A DNA stretch of 64,000 nucleotides from NCBI GenBank assembly GCA_033980235.1, contig CM067075.1:12064292-12128291 (forward strand), in the 5' to 3' direction. The position numbers and the translations under genes were made by a program. Numbering within the stretch: the stretch's first letter is position 1; the number at the start of each line of letters is the position of its first letter. Below are positions 1 to 13,800 of the stretch, one piece after another. The notes under the pieces are model-generated. The model was given only the letters and a program-made list of their open reading frames with translations. It searched no databases and was not told the DNA's origin. This DNA comes from Diadema setosum (lineage: Eukaryota > Echinodermata > Echinoidea > Diadematoida > Diadematidae).

Positions 1-201
1 GTCATCTGGACTATATTGAAAGTGAAGGTTATATTTGTTTGTCGGTTTGCAATTCGTTTGATTTGTCGAAAATCCATCACTGTGAAAAAGGTGTTACATC
101 CATTTTGTTTAATTGGCATTGAAGCTACAATGATTTTACGATTTTTTTTTTCGTAGAAAGCCCATTAATCCAAATATAAAAGAACAACTACAAGGCTGTA
201 C

Positions 202-1808
202 CCATTGCTGTAGTCTGAGCAGGGGTAGTAGTAGAAAGAGTTGTGGTCTCCTCCTTCCTAGTAGTACCCATCGGAGTTGTTGTGGTAACAGCTGTGGTGG
301 TAGCTTCAGTTACTGTAGTGGGTTTCGACGTGCTTGTAGGTACACTTGTAGTGACAACGGTTGTGACTACTGTTGTTTCCATGCTTGTAGCTGATTAATG
401 AAAGAAAAAGAACACCGGGAATCCAAGATATGAAAGGAATGTTACAGAATGTAAATTGTGAATTTGTTGCTAAAAAGTTGAGTGCACGGTTAAGTACCAG
501 AAGTAACCAGCGGGCAGTATGTATAGACTATATGAACTTATCAATTCAATAACATACAACTAATCTTTTTTTTTCTGTCTCTGAATTGAGAGCACAGGAA
601 ATTTCAAAGGTAATAGACCGTGGAATATCAGCAACAACGGGAACATTCAACTCGATATATTATAGATCGAATAAGAGAACAAGAGAGATGAGAAAGTAGG
701 AATATGGGAACCCAGAATAAAAGGAAACGAAATTACCTGTCTCAATACATCCTCTGAATGTCACCGTCAACTGCGAATCTGCCACGTTGTAGTCATCAGG
801 AAGGGTGATGTCAAAATAAACTTCATTCAAACCAGTCAAAGGGTCAAACTCGTACATTCCTGAAGGCTGATCTTCTCCGGGTTCAGCTGTAAATTGGCGT
901 TCAGCATCTCCATCGCTCGACGGCAGGACACCAATTGTGACAGTATTGGGAGGCGAGCCATTCGTTGTGGTTATGCTGACGGCTGATACCTTAATCGTCA
1001 CTTCGGAGGTGTCATCCGTTGATTTGACAATGACTCTTACTTTCCTATTGGAAGTAGGTTCCGTCCAAAGGTTTGTTTCGACGTTGTCCAGTAAAACTTT
1101 TAATTTAGTATCAGGGTCCTCGCCATCCAGTGGTTTTCTGCAATAACCTGGAAAGTAAAAGAAAATAATTTGTAGCGTAAAACTGTTTGGGAAACAGAAA
1201 ACCGTTGACTGGTACACAGAGTTACCAACATTTGTATTTATTCTCTTGTCTAGTTTAGCAAACTGGCTCGTTGGATGTGGTGTAGCAGAAAGTACATGAT
1301 GGAACAGGTTATGTTAACGCGGAAAACTTATCTGACTGCCTTCTAATCAAATGAAATCCTTCAGGTTTAGATTCTTGGGACACAAGTCCGACAAGAATGG
1401 AAGTGAAAAAGTACCTGGCGTAGTAGATTCCGGCCTTTCTGTAGTGATCGATGTAACAGTTGTCTGAGTTGTAGTTGTTGCTTCAGGAGTGGCAGTAGTT
1501 TCCTCAACGACTGCTGTTGTTTGCTCGGTTCCTGGAGCAGTAGTCGTTGTCGCTCGCGTTCGCGACCTTGTTGTGACTTCTGTTAAAAAAGAAAACGACA
1601 CGCATGTATCTGTCACTCAATGTTTATGACAGTTGAGAAAAACATTTTGAAGACAATACCTATAGCGAAGAATAGCCGAAACCAGTTTGATTTTAAAGTA
1701 ATCATTATTTAGTGATAACAGATTTTCTTTCTTCCTACACGTTAATTCAAAAAGGTTACAAATACAATGCAGACTTAGACCTACCTGACTGACCCAGAGT
1801 TGTCGTTT
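202..1808 (-). CDS. Left-array unit L1 (exons B, A, C, D)
   Basis: Exons in transcript order: B 1785-1808, A 1415-1579, C 737-1147, D 202-390, all phase 1/1. B encodes an ETTTLGQSG-type stretch. A is Thr-rich (starts EVTTRSRTRA, ends STTPG). C is the domain exon, starting GYCRKPLDG and ending TVTFRGCIETG. D is Thr-rich, starting ATSMETTVV and ending QTTAMG. Borders are clear, for example TTCCAG before C and GTAATT after it. C of this unit reads FDPL where the other seven read FEPL. As the last unit before the window edge it is not the array end, because the intron sequence to its left is the normal inter-unit spacer. Confidence 0.85.
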
Positions 1809-4800
1809 CTGTAAATGTTGAGAGAAAAAAAAAGAGAACATTCTAGTTATGGATCGATTACAGTCGCATCAGACAGAGCTGAAATATTATATTGAAATAC
1901 AAATTAAGTACTTTCCATGACTTGGGTGATGATTTATTGTTTTGCATATCTTAATGTTCAGAAATTCAAGATGTAATTTCAAAAACAGTGTCCTCGCTAA
2001 TGAATGTAAGGTTTGGCATCAATACACTGCTAAAAAACAATAACCAAAAAACAAAGTTTAGCGTCTTGTCACTTGATCTGGTCAGGAGAGAGAGTCCTGC
2101 TTGGAGTCATGTGTTACTTTACTGGACTGTGTTACTGAAATAAAATTTGGGCATTAATGCTTGGTAGCTTGTAAATCGTTGGAACTTCTTGAAGAGCCTG
2201 TACAGTGAAGTTGTGTCATATTAAGTCTGTTTTTGTTTGTGTATTTGTTTGTTCTCTTCTTTTTGGTATTGAATCTAGAACGTATTCTACGAGATTAAAT
2301 GTTGAAGATATCCCGTTTAAACAAGGAGTTATGTTTTGGTCATCTGGACTATATTGAAAGATGTGAAGGTTATATTTGTTTGTCGGTTTGCAATTCGTTT
2401 GATTTGTCGAAAATCCATCACTGTGAAAAAGGTGTTACATCCATTTTGTTTAATTCGTATTGAAGCTACAATGATTTTACGATTTTTTTTTTTCGTAGAA
2501 AGCCCATTAATCCAAATATAAAAGAACAACTACAAGGCTGTACCCATTGCTGTAGTCTGAGCAGGGGTAGTAGTAGAAAGAGTTGTGGTCTCCTCCTTCC
2601 TAGTAGTACCCATCGGAGTTGTTGTGGTAACAGCTGTGGTGGTAGCTTCAGTTACTGTAGTGGGTTTCGACGTGCTGGTAGGTACACTTGTAGTGACAAC
2701 GGTTGTGACTACTGTTGTTTCTATGCTCGTAGCTGATTAATGAAAGAAAAAGAACACCGGGAATCCAAGATAATTATGAAAGGAATGTTACAGAATGTAA
2801 ATTGTGTATTTGTTGCTAAAAAGTTGAGTGCACGGTTTTACCAGTACCAGAAGTAACCAGCGGGCAGTATGTATAGACTATATGAACTTATCAATTCAAT
2901 AACATACAACTAATCTTTTTTTTTTCTGTCTCTGAATTGAGAGCACAGGAAGTTTCAAAGGTAATAGACCGTGGAATATCAGCAACAACGGGAACATTCA
3001 ACTCGATATATTATAGATCGAATAAGAGAACAAGAGAGATGAGAAAGTAGGAATATGGGAACCCAGAATAAAAGGAAACGAAATTACCTGTCTCAATACA
3101 TCCTCTGAATGTCACCGTCAACTGCGAATCTGCCACGTTGTAGTCATCAGGAAGGGTGATGTCAAAATAAACTTCATTCAAACCAGTCAAAGGTTCAAAC
3201 TCGTACATTCCTGAAGGCTGATCTTCTCCGGGTTCAGCTGTAAATTGGCGTTCAGCATCTCCATCGCTCGACGGCAGGACACCAATTGTGACAGTATTGG
3301 GAGGCGAGCCATTCGTTGTGGTTATGCTGACGGCTGATACCTTAATCGTCACTTCGGAGGTGTCATCCGTTGATTTGACAATGACTCTTACTTTCCTATT
3401 GGAAGTAGGTTCCGTCCAAAGGTTTGTTTCGACGTTGTCCAGTAAAACTTTTAATTTAGTATCAGGGTCCTCGCCATCCAGTGGTTTTCTGCAATAACCT
3501 GGAAAGTAAAAGAAAATAATTTGTAGCGTAAAACTGTTTGGGAAACAGAAAACCGTTGACTGGTACACAGAGTTACCAACATTTGTATTTATTCTCTTGT
3601 CTAGTTTAGCAAACTGGCTCGTTGGATGTGGTGTAGCAGAAAGTACATGATGGAACAGGTTATGTTAACGCGGAAAACTTATCTGAGTGCCTTCTAATCA
3701 AATGAAATCCTTCAGGTTTAGATTCTTGGGACACAAGTCCGACAAGAATGGAAGTGAAAAAGTACCTGGCGTAGTAGATTCCGGCCTTTCTGTAGTGATC
3801 GATGTAACAGTTGTCTGAGTTGTAGTTGTTGCTTCAGGAGTGGCAGTAGTTTCCTCAACGACTGCTGTTGTTTGCTCGGTTCCTGGAGCAGTAGTCGTTG
3901 TCGCTCGCGTTCGCGACCTTGTTGTGACTTCTGTTAAAAAAGAAAACGACACGCATGTATCTGTCACTCAATGTTTATGACAGTTGAGAAAAACATTTTG
4001 AAGACAATACCTATAGTGAAGAATAGCCGAAACCAGTTTGATTTTAAAGTAATCATTATTTAGTGATAACAGATTTTCTTTCTTCCTACACGTTAATTCA
4101 AAAAGGTTACAAATACAATGCAGACTTAGACCTACCTGACTGACCCAGAGTTGTCGTTTCTGTAAATGTTGAGAGAAAAAAAAAGAGAACATTCTAGTTA
4201 TGGATCGATTACAGTCGCATCAGACAGAGCTGAAATATTATATTGAAATACAAATTAAGTACTTTCCATGACTTAGGTGATGATTTATTGTTTTGCATAT
4301 CTTAATGTTCAGAAATTCAAGATGTAATTTCAAAAACAGTGTCCTCGCTAATGAATGTAAGGTTTGGCATCAATACACTGCTAAAAAACAATAACCAAAA
4401 AACAAAGTTTAGCGTCTTGTCACTTGATCTGGTCAGGAGAGAGATTCCTGCTTGGAGTCATGTTTTACTTTACTGGACTGTGTTATTGAAATAAAATTTG
4501 GGCATTAATGCTTGGTAGCTTGTAAATCGTTGGAACTTCTTGAAGAGCCTGTACCATGAAGTTGTGTCATATTAAGTCTGTTTTTGTTTGTGTATTTGTT
4601 TGTTCTCTTCTTTTTGGTATTGAATCTAGAACGTATTCTACGAGATTAAATGTTGAAGATATCCCGTTTAAACAAGGAGTTATGTTTTGGTCATCTGGAC
4701 TATATTGAAAGATGTGAAGGTTATATTTGTTTGTCGGTTTGCAATTCGTTTGATTTGTCGAAAATCCATCACTGTGAAAAAGGTGTTACATCCATTTTGT

Positions 4801-7800
4801 TTAATTGGCATTGAAGCTACAATGATTTTACGATTTTTTTTTTCGTAGAAAGCCCATTCATCCAAATATAAAAGAACAACTACAAGGCTGTACCCATTGC
4901 TGTAGTCTGAGCAGGGGTAGTAGTAGAAAGAGTTGTGGTCTCCTCCTTCCTAGTAGTACCCATCGGAGTTGTTGTGGTAACAGCTGTGGTGGTAGCTTCA
5001 GTTACTGTAGTGGGTTTCGACGTGCTGGTAGGTACACTTGTAGTGACAACGGTTGTGACAACTGTTGTTTCCATGCTCGTAGCTGATTAATGAAAGAAAA
5101 AGAACACCGGGAATCCAAGATATGAAAGGAATGTTACAGAATGTAAATTGTGAATTTGTTGCTAAAAAGTTGAGTGCACGGTTAAGTACCAGAAGTAACC
5201 AGCGGGCAGTATGTATAGACTATATGAACTTATCAATTCAATAACATACAACTAATCTTTTTTTTTTCTGTCTCTGAATTGAGAGCACAGGAAATTTCAA
5301 AGGTAATAGACCGTGGAATATCAGCAACAACGGGAACATTCAACTCGATATATTATAGATCGAATAAGAGAACAAGAGAGATGAGAAAGTAGGAATATGG
5401 GAACCCAGAATAAAAGGAAACGAAATTACCTGTCTCAATACATCCTCTGAATGTCACCGTCAACTGCGAATCTGCCACGTTGTAGTCATCAGGAAGGGTG
5501 ATGTCAAAATAAACTTCATTCAAACCAGTCAAAGGTTCAAACTCGTACATTCCTGAAGGCTGATCTTCTCCGGGTTCAGCTGTAAATTGGCGTTCAGCAT
5601 CTCCATCGCTCGACGGCAGGACACCAATTGTGACAGTATTGGGAGGCGAGCCATTCGTTGTGGTTATGCTGACGGCTGATACCTTAATCGTCACTTCGGA
5701 GGTGTCATCCGTTGATTTGACAATGACTCTTACTTTCCTATTGGAAGTAGGTTCCGTCCAAAGGTTTGTTTCGACGTTGTCCAGTAAAACTTTTAATTTA
5801 GTATCAGGGTCCTCGCCATCCAGTGGTTTTCTGCAATAACCTGGAAAGTAAAAGAAAATAATTTGTAGCGTAAAACTGTTTGGGAAACAGAAAACCGTTG
5901 ACTGGTACACAGAGTTACCAACATTTGTATTTATTCTCTTGTCTAGTTTAGCAAATTGGCTCGTTGGATGTGGTGTAGCAGAAAGTACATGATGGAACAG
6001 GTTATGTTAACGCGGAAAACTTATCTGACTGCCTTCTAATCAAATGAAATCCTTCAGGTTTAGATTCTTGGGACACAAGTCCGACAAGAATGGAAGTGAA
6101 AAAGTACCTGGCGTAGTAGATTCCGGCTTTTCTGTAGTGATCGATGTAACAGTTGTCTGAGTTGTAGTTGTTGCTTCAGGAGTGGCAGTAGTTTCCTCAA
6201 CGACTGCTGTTGTTTGCTCGGTTCCTGGAGCAGTAGTCGTTGTCGCTCGCGTTTGCGACCTTGTTGTGACTTCTGTTAAAAAAGAAAACGACACGCATGT
6301 ATCTGTAACTCAATGTTTATGACAGTTGAGAAAAACATTTTGAAGACAATACCTATAGCGAAGAATAGCCGAAACCAGTTTGATTTTAAAGTAATCATTA
6401 TTTAGTGATAACAGATTTTCTTTCTTCCTACACGTTAATTCAAAAAGGTTACAAATACAATGCAGACTTAGACCTACCTGACTGACCCAGAGTTGTCGTT
6501 TCTGTAAATGTTGGGAGAAAAAAAAAAAGAGAACATTCTAGTTATGGATCGATTACAGTCGCATCAGACAGAGCTGAAATATTATATTGAAATACAAATT
6601 AAGTACTTTCCATGACTTAGGTGATGATTTATTGTTTTGCATATCTTAATGTTCAGAAATTCAAGATGTAATTTCAAAAACAGTGTCCTCGCTAATGAAT
6701 GTAAGGTTTGGCATCAATACACTGCTAAAAAACAATAACCAAAAAACAAAGTTTAGCGTCTTGTCACTTGATCTGGTCAGGAGAGAGATTCCTGCTTGGA
6801 GTCATGTTTTACTTTACTGGACTGTGTTATTGAAATAAAATTTGGGCATTAATGCTTGGTAGCTTGTAAATCGTTGGAACTTCTTGAAGAGCCTGTACAG
6901 TGAAGTTGTGTCATATTAAGTCTGTTTTTGTTTGTGTATTTGTTTGTTCTCATCTTTTTGGTATTGAATCTAGAACGTATTCTACGAGATTAAATGTTGA
7001 AGATATCCCGTTTAAACAAGGAGTTATGTTTTGGTCATCTGGACTATATTGAAAGATGTGAAGGTTATATTTGTTTGTCGGTTTGCAATTCGTTTGATTT
7101 GTCGAAAATCCATCACTGTGAAAAAGGTGTTACATCCATTTTGTTTAATTGGCATTGAAGCTACAATGATTTTACGATTTATTTTTCGTAGAAAGCCGAT
7201 TAATCCAAATATAAAAGAACAACTACAAGGCTGTACCCATTGCTGTAGTCTGAGCAGGGGTAGTAGTAGAAAGAGTTGTGGTCTCCTCCTTCCTAGTAGT
7301 ACCCATCGGAGTTGTTGTGGTAACAGCTGTGGTGGTAGCTTCAGTTACTGTAGTGGGTTTCGACGTGCTGGTAGGTACACTTGTAGTGACAACGGTTGTG
7401 ACTACTGTTGTTTCCATGCTCGTAGCTGATTAATGAAAGAAAAAGAACACCGGGAATCCAAGATATGAAAGGAATGTTACAGAATGTAAATTGTGAATTT
7501 GTTGCTAAAAAGTTGAGTGCACGGTTAAGTACCAGAAGTAACCAGCGGGCAGTATGTATAGACTATATGAACTTATCAATTCAATAACATACAACTAATC
7601 TTTTTTTTTCTGTCTCTGAATTGAGAGCACAGGAAATTTCAAAGGTAATAGACCGTGGAATATCAGCAACAACGGGAACATTCAACTCGATATATTATAG
7701 ATCGAATAAGAGAACAAGAGAGATGAGAAAGTAGGAATATGGGAACCCAGAATAAAAGGAAACGAAATTACCTGTCTCAATACATCCTCTGAATGTCACC

Positions 7801-10800
7801 GTCAACTGCGAATCTGCCACGTTGTAGTCATCAGGAAGGGTGATGTCAAAATAAACTTCATTCAAACCAGTCAAAGGTTCAAACTCGTACATTCCTGAAG
7901 GCTGATCTTCTCCGGGTTCAGCTGTAAATTGGCGTTCAGCACCTCCATCGCTCGACGGCAGGACACCAATTGTGACAGTATTGGGAGGCGAGCCATTCGT
8001 TGTGGTTATGCTGACGGCTGATACCTTAATCGTCACTTCGGAGGTGTCATCCGTTGATTTGACAATGACTCTTACTTTCCTATTGGAAGTAGGTTCCGTC
8101 CAAAGGTTTGTTTCGACGTTGTCCAGTAAAACTTTTAATTTAGTATCAGGGTCCTCGCCATCCAGTGGTTTTCTGCAATAACCTGGAAAGTAAAAGAAAA
8201 TAATTTGTAGCGTAAAACTGTTTGGGAAACAGAAAACCGTTGACTGGTACACAGAGTTACCAACATTTGTATTTATTCTCTTGTCTAGTTTAGCAAACTG
8301 GCTCGTTGGATGTGGTGTAGCAGAAAGTACATGATGGAACAGGTTATGTTGACGCGGAAAACTTATCTGACTGCCTTCTAATCAAATGAAATCCTTCAGG
8401 TTTAGATTCTTGGGACACAAGTCCGACAAGAATGGAAGTGAAAAAGTACCTGGCGTAGTAGATTCCGGCCTTTCTGTAGTGATCGATGTAACAGTTGTCT
8501 GAGTTGTAGTTGTTGCTTCAGGAGTGGCAGTAGTTTCCTCAACGACTGCTGTTGTTTGCTCGGTTCCTGGAGCAGTAGTCGTTGTCGCTCGCGTTCGCGA
8601 CCTTGTTGTGACTTCTGTTAAAAAAGAAAACGACACGCATGTATCTGTCACTCAATGTATATGACAGTTGAGAAAAACATTTTGAAGACAATACCTATAG
8701 CGAAGAATAGCCGAAACCAGTTTGATTTTAAAGTAATCATTATTTAGTGATAACAGATTTTCTTTCTTCCTACACGTTAATTCAAAAAGGTTACAAATAC
8801 AATGCAGACTTAGACCTACCTGACTGACCCAGAGTTGTCGTTTCTGTAAACGTTGAGAGAAAAAAAAGAGAACATTCTAGTTATGGATCGATTACAGTCG
8901 CATCAGACAGAGCTGAAATATTATATTGAAATACAAATTAAGTACTTTCCATGACTTAGGTGATGATTTATTGTTTTGCATATCTTAATGTTCAGAAATT
9001 CAAGATGTAATTTCAAAAACAGTGTCCTCGCTAATGAATGTAAGGTTTGGCATCAATACACTGCTAAAAAACAATAACCAAAAAACAAAGTTTAGCGTCT
9101 TGTCACTTGATCTGGTCAGGAGAGAGATTCCTGCGTGGAGTCATGGTTTACTTTACTGGACTGTGTTATTGAAATAAAATTTGGGCATTAATGCGTGGTA
9201 GCTTGTAAATCGTTGGAACTTCTTGAAGAGCCTGTACAGTGAAGTTGTGTCATATTAAGTCTGTTTTTGTTTGTGTATTTGTTTGTTCTCTTCTTTTTGG
9301 TATTGAATCTAGAACGTATTCTACGAGATTAAATGTTGAAGATATCCCGTTTAAACAAGGAGTTATGTTTTGGTCATCTGGACTATATTGAAAGATGTGA
9401 AGGTTATATTTGTTTGTCGGTTTGCAATTCGTTTGATTTGTCGAAAATCCATCACTGTGAAAAAGGTGTTACATCCATTTTGTTTAATTGGCATTGAAGC
9501 TACAATGATTTTACGATTTTTTTTTTCGTAGAAAGCCCATTCATCCAAATATAAAAGAACAACTACAAGGCTGTACCCATTGCTGTAGTCTGAGCAGGGG
9601 TAGTAGTAGAAAGAGTTGTGGTCTCCTCCTTCCTAGTAGTACCCATCGGAGTTGTTGTGGTAACAGCTGTGGTGGTAGCTTCAGTTACTGTAGTGGGTTT
9701 CGACGTGCTGGTAGGTACACTTGTAGTGACAACGGTTGTGACTACTGTTGTTTCCATGCTCGTAGCTGATTAATGAAAGAAAAAGAACACCGGGAATCCA
9801 AGATATGAAAGGAATGTTACAGAATGTAAATTGTGAATTTGTTGCTAAAAAGTTGAGTGCACGGTTAAGTACCAGAAGTAACCAGCGGGCAGTATGTATA
9901 GACTATATGAACTTATCAATTCAATAACATACAACTAATCTTTTTTTTTTCTGTCTCTGAATTGAGAGCACAGGAAATTTCAAAGGTAATAGACCGTGGA
10001 ATATCAGCAACAACGGGAACATTCAACTCGATATATTATAGATCGAATAAGAGAACAAGCGAGATGAGAAAGTAGGAATATGGGAACCCAGAATAAAAGG
10101 AAACGAAATTACCTGTCTCAATACATCCTCTGAATGTCACCGTCAACTGCGAATCTGCCACGTTGTAGTCATCAGGAAGGGTGATGTCAAAATAAACTTC
10201 ATTCAAACCAGTCAAAGGTTCAAACTCGTACATTCCTGAAGGCTGATCTTCTCCGGGTTCAGCTGTAAATTGGCGTTCAGCATCTCCATCGCTCGACGGC
10301 AGGACACCAATTGTGACAGTATTGGGAGGCGAGCCATTCGTTGTGGTTATGCTGACGGCTGATACCTTAATCGTCACTTCGGAGGTGTCATCCGTTGATT
10401 TGACAATGACTCTTACTTTCCTATTGGAAGTAGGTTCCGTCCAAAGGTTTGTTTCGACGTTGTCCAGTAAAACTTTTAATTTAGTATCAGGGTCCTCGCC
10501 ATCCAGTGGTTTTCTGCAATAACCTGGAAAGTAAAAGAAAATAATTTGTAGCGTAAAACTGTTTGGGAAACAGAAAACCGTTGACTGGTACACAGAGTTA
10601 CCAACATTTGTATTTATTCTCTTGTCTAGTTTAGCAAACTGGCTCGTTGGATGTGGTGTAGCAGAAAGTACATGATGGAACAGGTTATGTTGACGCGGAA
10701 AACTTATCTGACTGCCTTCTAATCAAATGAAATCCTTCAGGTTTAGATTCTTGGGACACAAGTCCGACAAGAATGGAAGTGAAAAAGTACCTGGCGTAGT

Positions 10801-13800
10801 AGATTCCGGCCTTTCTGTAGTGATCGATGTAACAGTTGTCTGAGTTGTAGTTGTTGCTTCAGGAGTGGCAGTAGTTTCCTCAACGACTGCTGTTGTTTGC
10901 TCGGTTCCTGGAGCAGTAGTCGTTGTCGCTCGCGTTCGCGACCTTGTTGTGACTTCTGTTAAAAAAGAAAACGACACGCATGTATCTGTCACTCAATGTT
11001 TATGACAGTTGAGAAAAACATTTTGAAGACAATACCTATAGCGAAGAATAGCCGAAACCAGTTTGAATTTAAAGTAATCATTATTTAGTGATAACAGATT
11101 TTCTTTCTTCCTACACGTTAATTAAAAAAGGTTACAAATACAATGCAGACTTAGACCTACCTGACTGACCCAGAGTTGTCGTTTCTGTAAACGTTGAGAG
11201 AAAAAAAAAGAGAACATTCTAGTTATGGATCGATTACAGTCGCATCAGACAGAGCTGAAATATTATATTGAAATACAAATTAAGTACTTTCCATGACTTA
11301 GGTGATGATTTATTGTTTTGCATATCTTAATGTTCAGAAATTCAAGATGTAATTTCAAAAACAGTGTCCTCGCTAATGAATGTAAGGTTTGGCATCAATG
11401 CACTGCTAAAAAACAATAACCAAAAAACAAAGTTTAGCGTCTTGTCACTTGATCTGGTCAGGAGAGAGATTCCTGCGTGGAGTCATGGTTTACTTTACTG
11501 GACTGTGTTATTGAAATAAAATTTGGGCATTAATGCGTGGTAGCTTGTAAATCGTTGGAACTTCTTGAAGAGCCTGTACAGTGAAGTTGTGTCATATTAA
11601 GTCTGTTTTTGTTTGTGTATTTGTTTGTTCTCTTCTTTTTGGTATTGAATCTAGAACGTATTCTACGAGATTAAATGTTGAAGATATCCCGTTTAAACAA
11701 GGAGTTATGTTTTGGTCATCTGGACTATATTGAAAGATGTGAAGGTTATATTTGTTTGTCGGTTTGCAATTCGTTTGATTTGTCGAAAATCCATCACTGT
11801 GAAAAAGGTGTTACATCCATTTTGTTTAATTGGTATTGAAGCTACAATGATTTTACGATTTTTTTTTTCGTAGATAGCCCATTAATCCAAATATAAAAGA
11901 ACAACTACAAGGCTGTACCCATTGCTGTAGTCTGAGCAGGGGTAGTAGTAGAAAGAGTTGTGGTCTCCTCCTTCCTAGTAGTACCCATCGGAGTTGTTGT
12001 GGTAACAGCTGTGGTGGTAGCTTCAGTTACTGTAGTGGGTTTCGACGTGCTGGTAGGTACACTTGTAGTGACAACGGTTGTGACTACTGTTGTTTCCATG
12101 CTCGTAGCTGATTAATGAAAGAAAAAGAACACCGGGAATCCAAGATATGAAAGGAATGTTACAGAATGTAAATTGTGAATTTGTTGCTAAAAAGTTGAGT
12201 GCACGGTTAAGTACCAGAAGTAACCAGCGGGCAGTATGTATAGACTATATGAACTTATCAATTCAATAACATACAACTAATCTTTTTTTTTCTGTCTCTG
12301 AATTGAGAGCACAGGAAATTTCAAAGGTAATAGACCGTGGAATATCAGCAACAACGGGAACATTCAACTCGATATATTATAGATCGAATAAGAGAACAAG
12401 AGAGATGAGAAAGTAGGAATATGGGAACCCAGAATAAAAGGAAACGAAATTACCTGTCTCAATACATCCTCTGAATGTCACCGTCAACTGCGAATCTGCC
12501 ACGTTGTAGTCATCAGGAAGGGTGATGTCAAAATAAACTTCATTCAAACCAGTCAAAGGTTCAAACTCGTACATTCCTGAAGGCTGATCTTCTCCGGGTT
12601 CAGCTGTAAATTGGCGTTCAGCATCTCCATCGCTCGACGGCAGGACACCAATTGTGACAGTATTGGGAGGCGAGCCATTCGTTGTGGTTATGCTGACGGC
12701 TGATACCTTAATCGTCACTTCGGAGGTGTCATCCGTTGATTTGACAATGACTCTTACTTTCCTATTGGAAGTAGGTTCCGTCCAAAGGTTTGTTTCGACG
12801 TTGTCCAGTAAAACTTTTAATTTAGTATCAGGGTCCTCGCCATCCAGTGGTTTTCTGCAATAACCTGGAAAGTAAAAGAAAATAATTTGTAGCGTAAAAC
12901 TGTTTGGGAAACAGAAAACCGTTGACTGGTACACAGAGTTACCAACATTTGTATTTATTCTCTTGTCTAGTTTAGCAAACTGGCTCGTTGGATGTGGTGT
13001 AGCAGAAAGTACATGATGGAACAGGTTATGTTGACGCGGAAAACTTATCTGACTGCCTTCTAATCAAATGAAATCCTTCAGGTTTAGATTCTTGGGACAC
13101 AAGTCCGACAAGAATGGAAGTGAAAAAGTACCTGGCGTAGTAGATTCCGGCCTTTCTGTAGTGATCGATGTAACAGTTGTCTGAGTTGTAGTTGTTGCTT
13201 CAGGAGTGGCAGTAGTTTCCTCAACGACTGCTGTTGTTTGCTCGGTTCCTGGAGCAGTAGTCGTTGTCGCTCGCGTTCGCGACCTTGTTGTGACTTCTGT
13301 TAAAAAAGAAAACGACACGCATGTATCTGTCACTCAATGTATATGACAGTTGAGAAAAACATTTTGAAGACAATACCTATAGCGAAGAATAGCCGAAACC
13401 AGTTTGATTTTAAAGTAATCATTATTTAGTGATAACAGATTTTCTTTCTTCCTACACGTTAATTCAAAAAGGTTACAAATACAATGCAGACTTAGACCTA
13501 CCTGACTGACCCAGAGTTGTCGTTTCTGTAAATGTTGAGAGAAAAAAAAGAGAACATTCTAGTTATGGATCGATTACAGTCGCATCAGACAGAGCTGAAA
13601 TATTATATTGAAATACAAATTAAGTACTTTCCATGACTTAGGTGATGATTTATTGTTTTGCATATCTTAATGTTCAGAAATTCAAGATGTAATTTCAAAA
13701 ACAGTGTCCTCGCTAATGAATGTAAGGTTTGGCATCAATACACTGCTAAAAAACAATAACCAAAAAACAAAGTTTAGCGTCTTGTCACTTGATCTGGTCA

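Noticed and set aside
202..390. METT... at the D exons as a translation start
   Set aside because: The frame continues upstream to a good acceptor (AATCAG), phase fits the C exon, and unit L2 has Ile instead of Met.
937..1146. A 69-codon plus-strand open frame repeated in all eight left units (starting MTVLGGEPF)
   Set aside because: It is the exact antisense of exon C, conserved only because the exon is; no borders, no independent signal.
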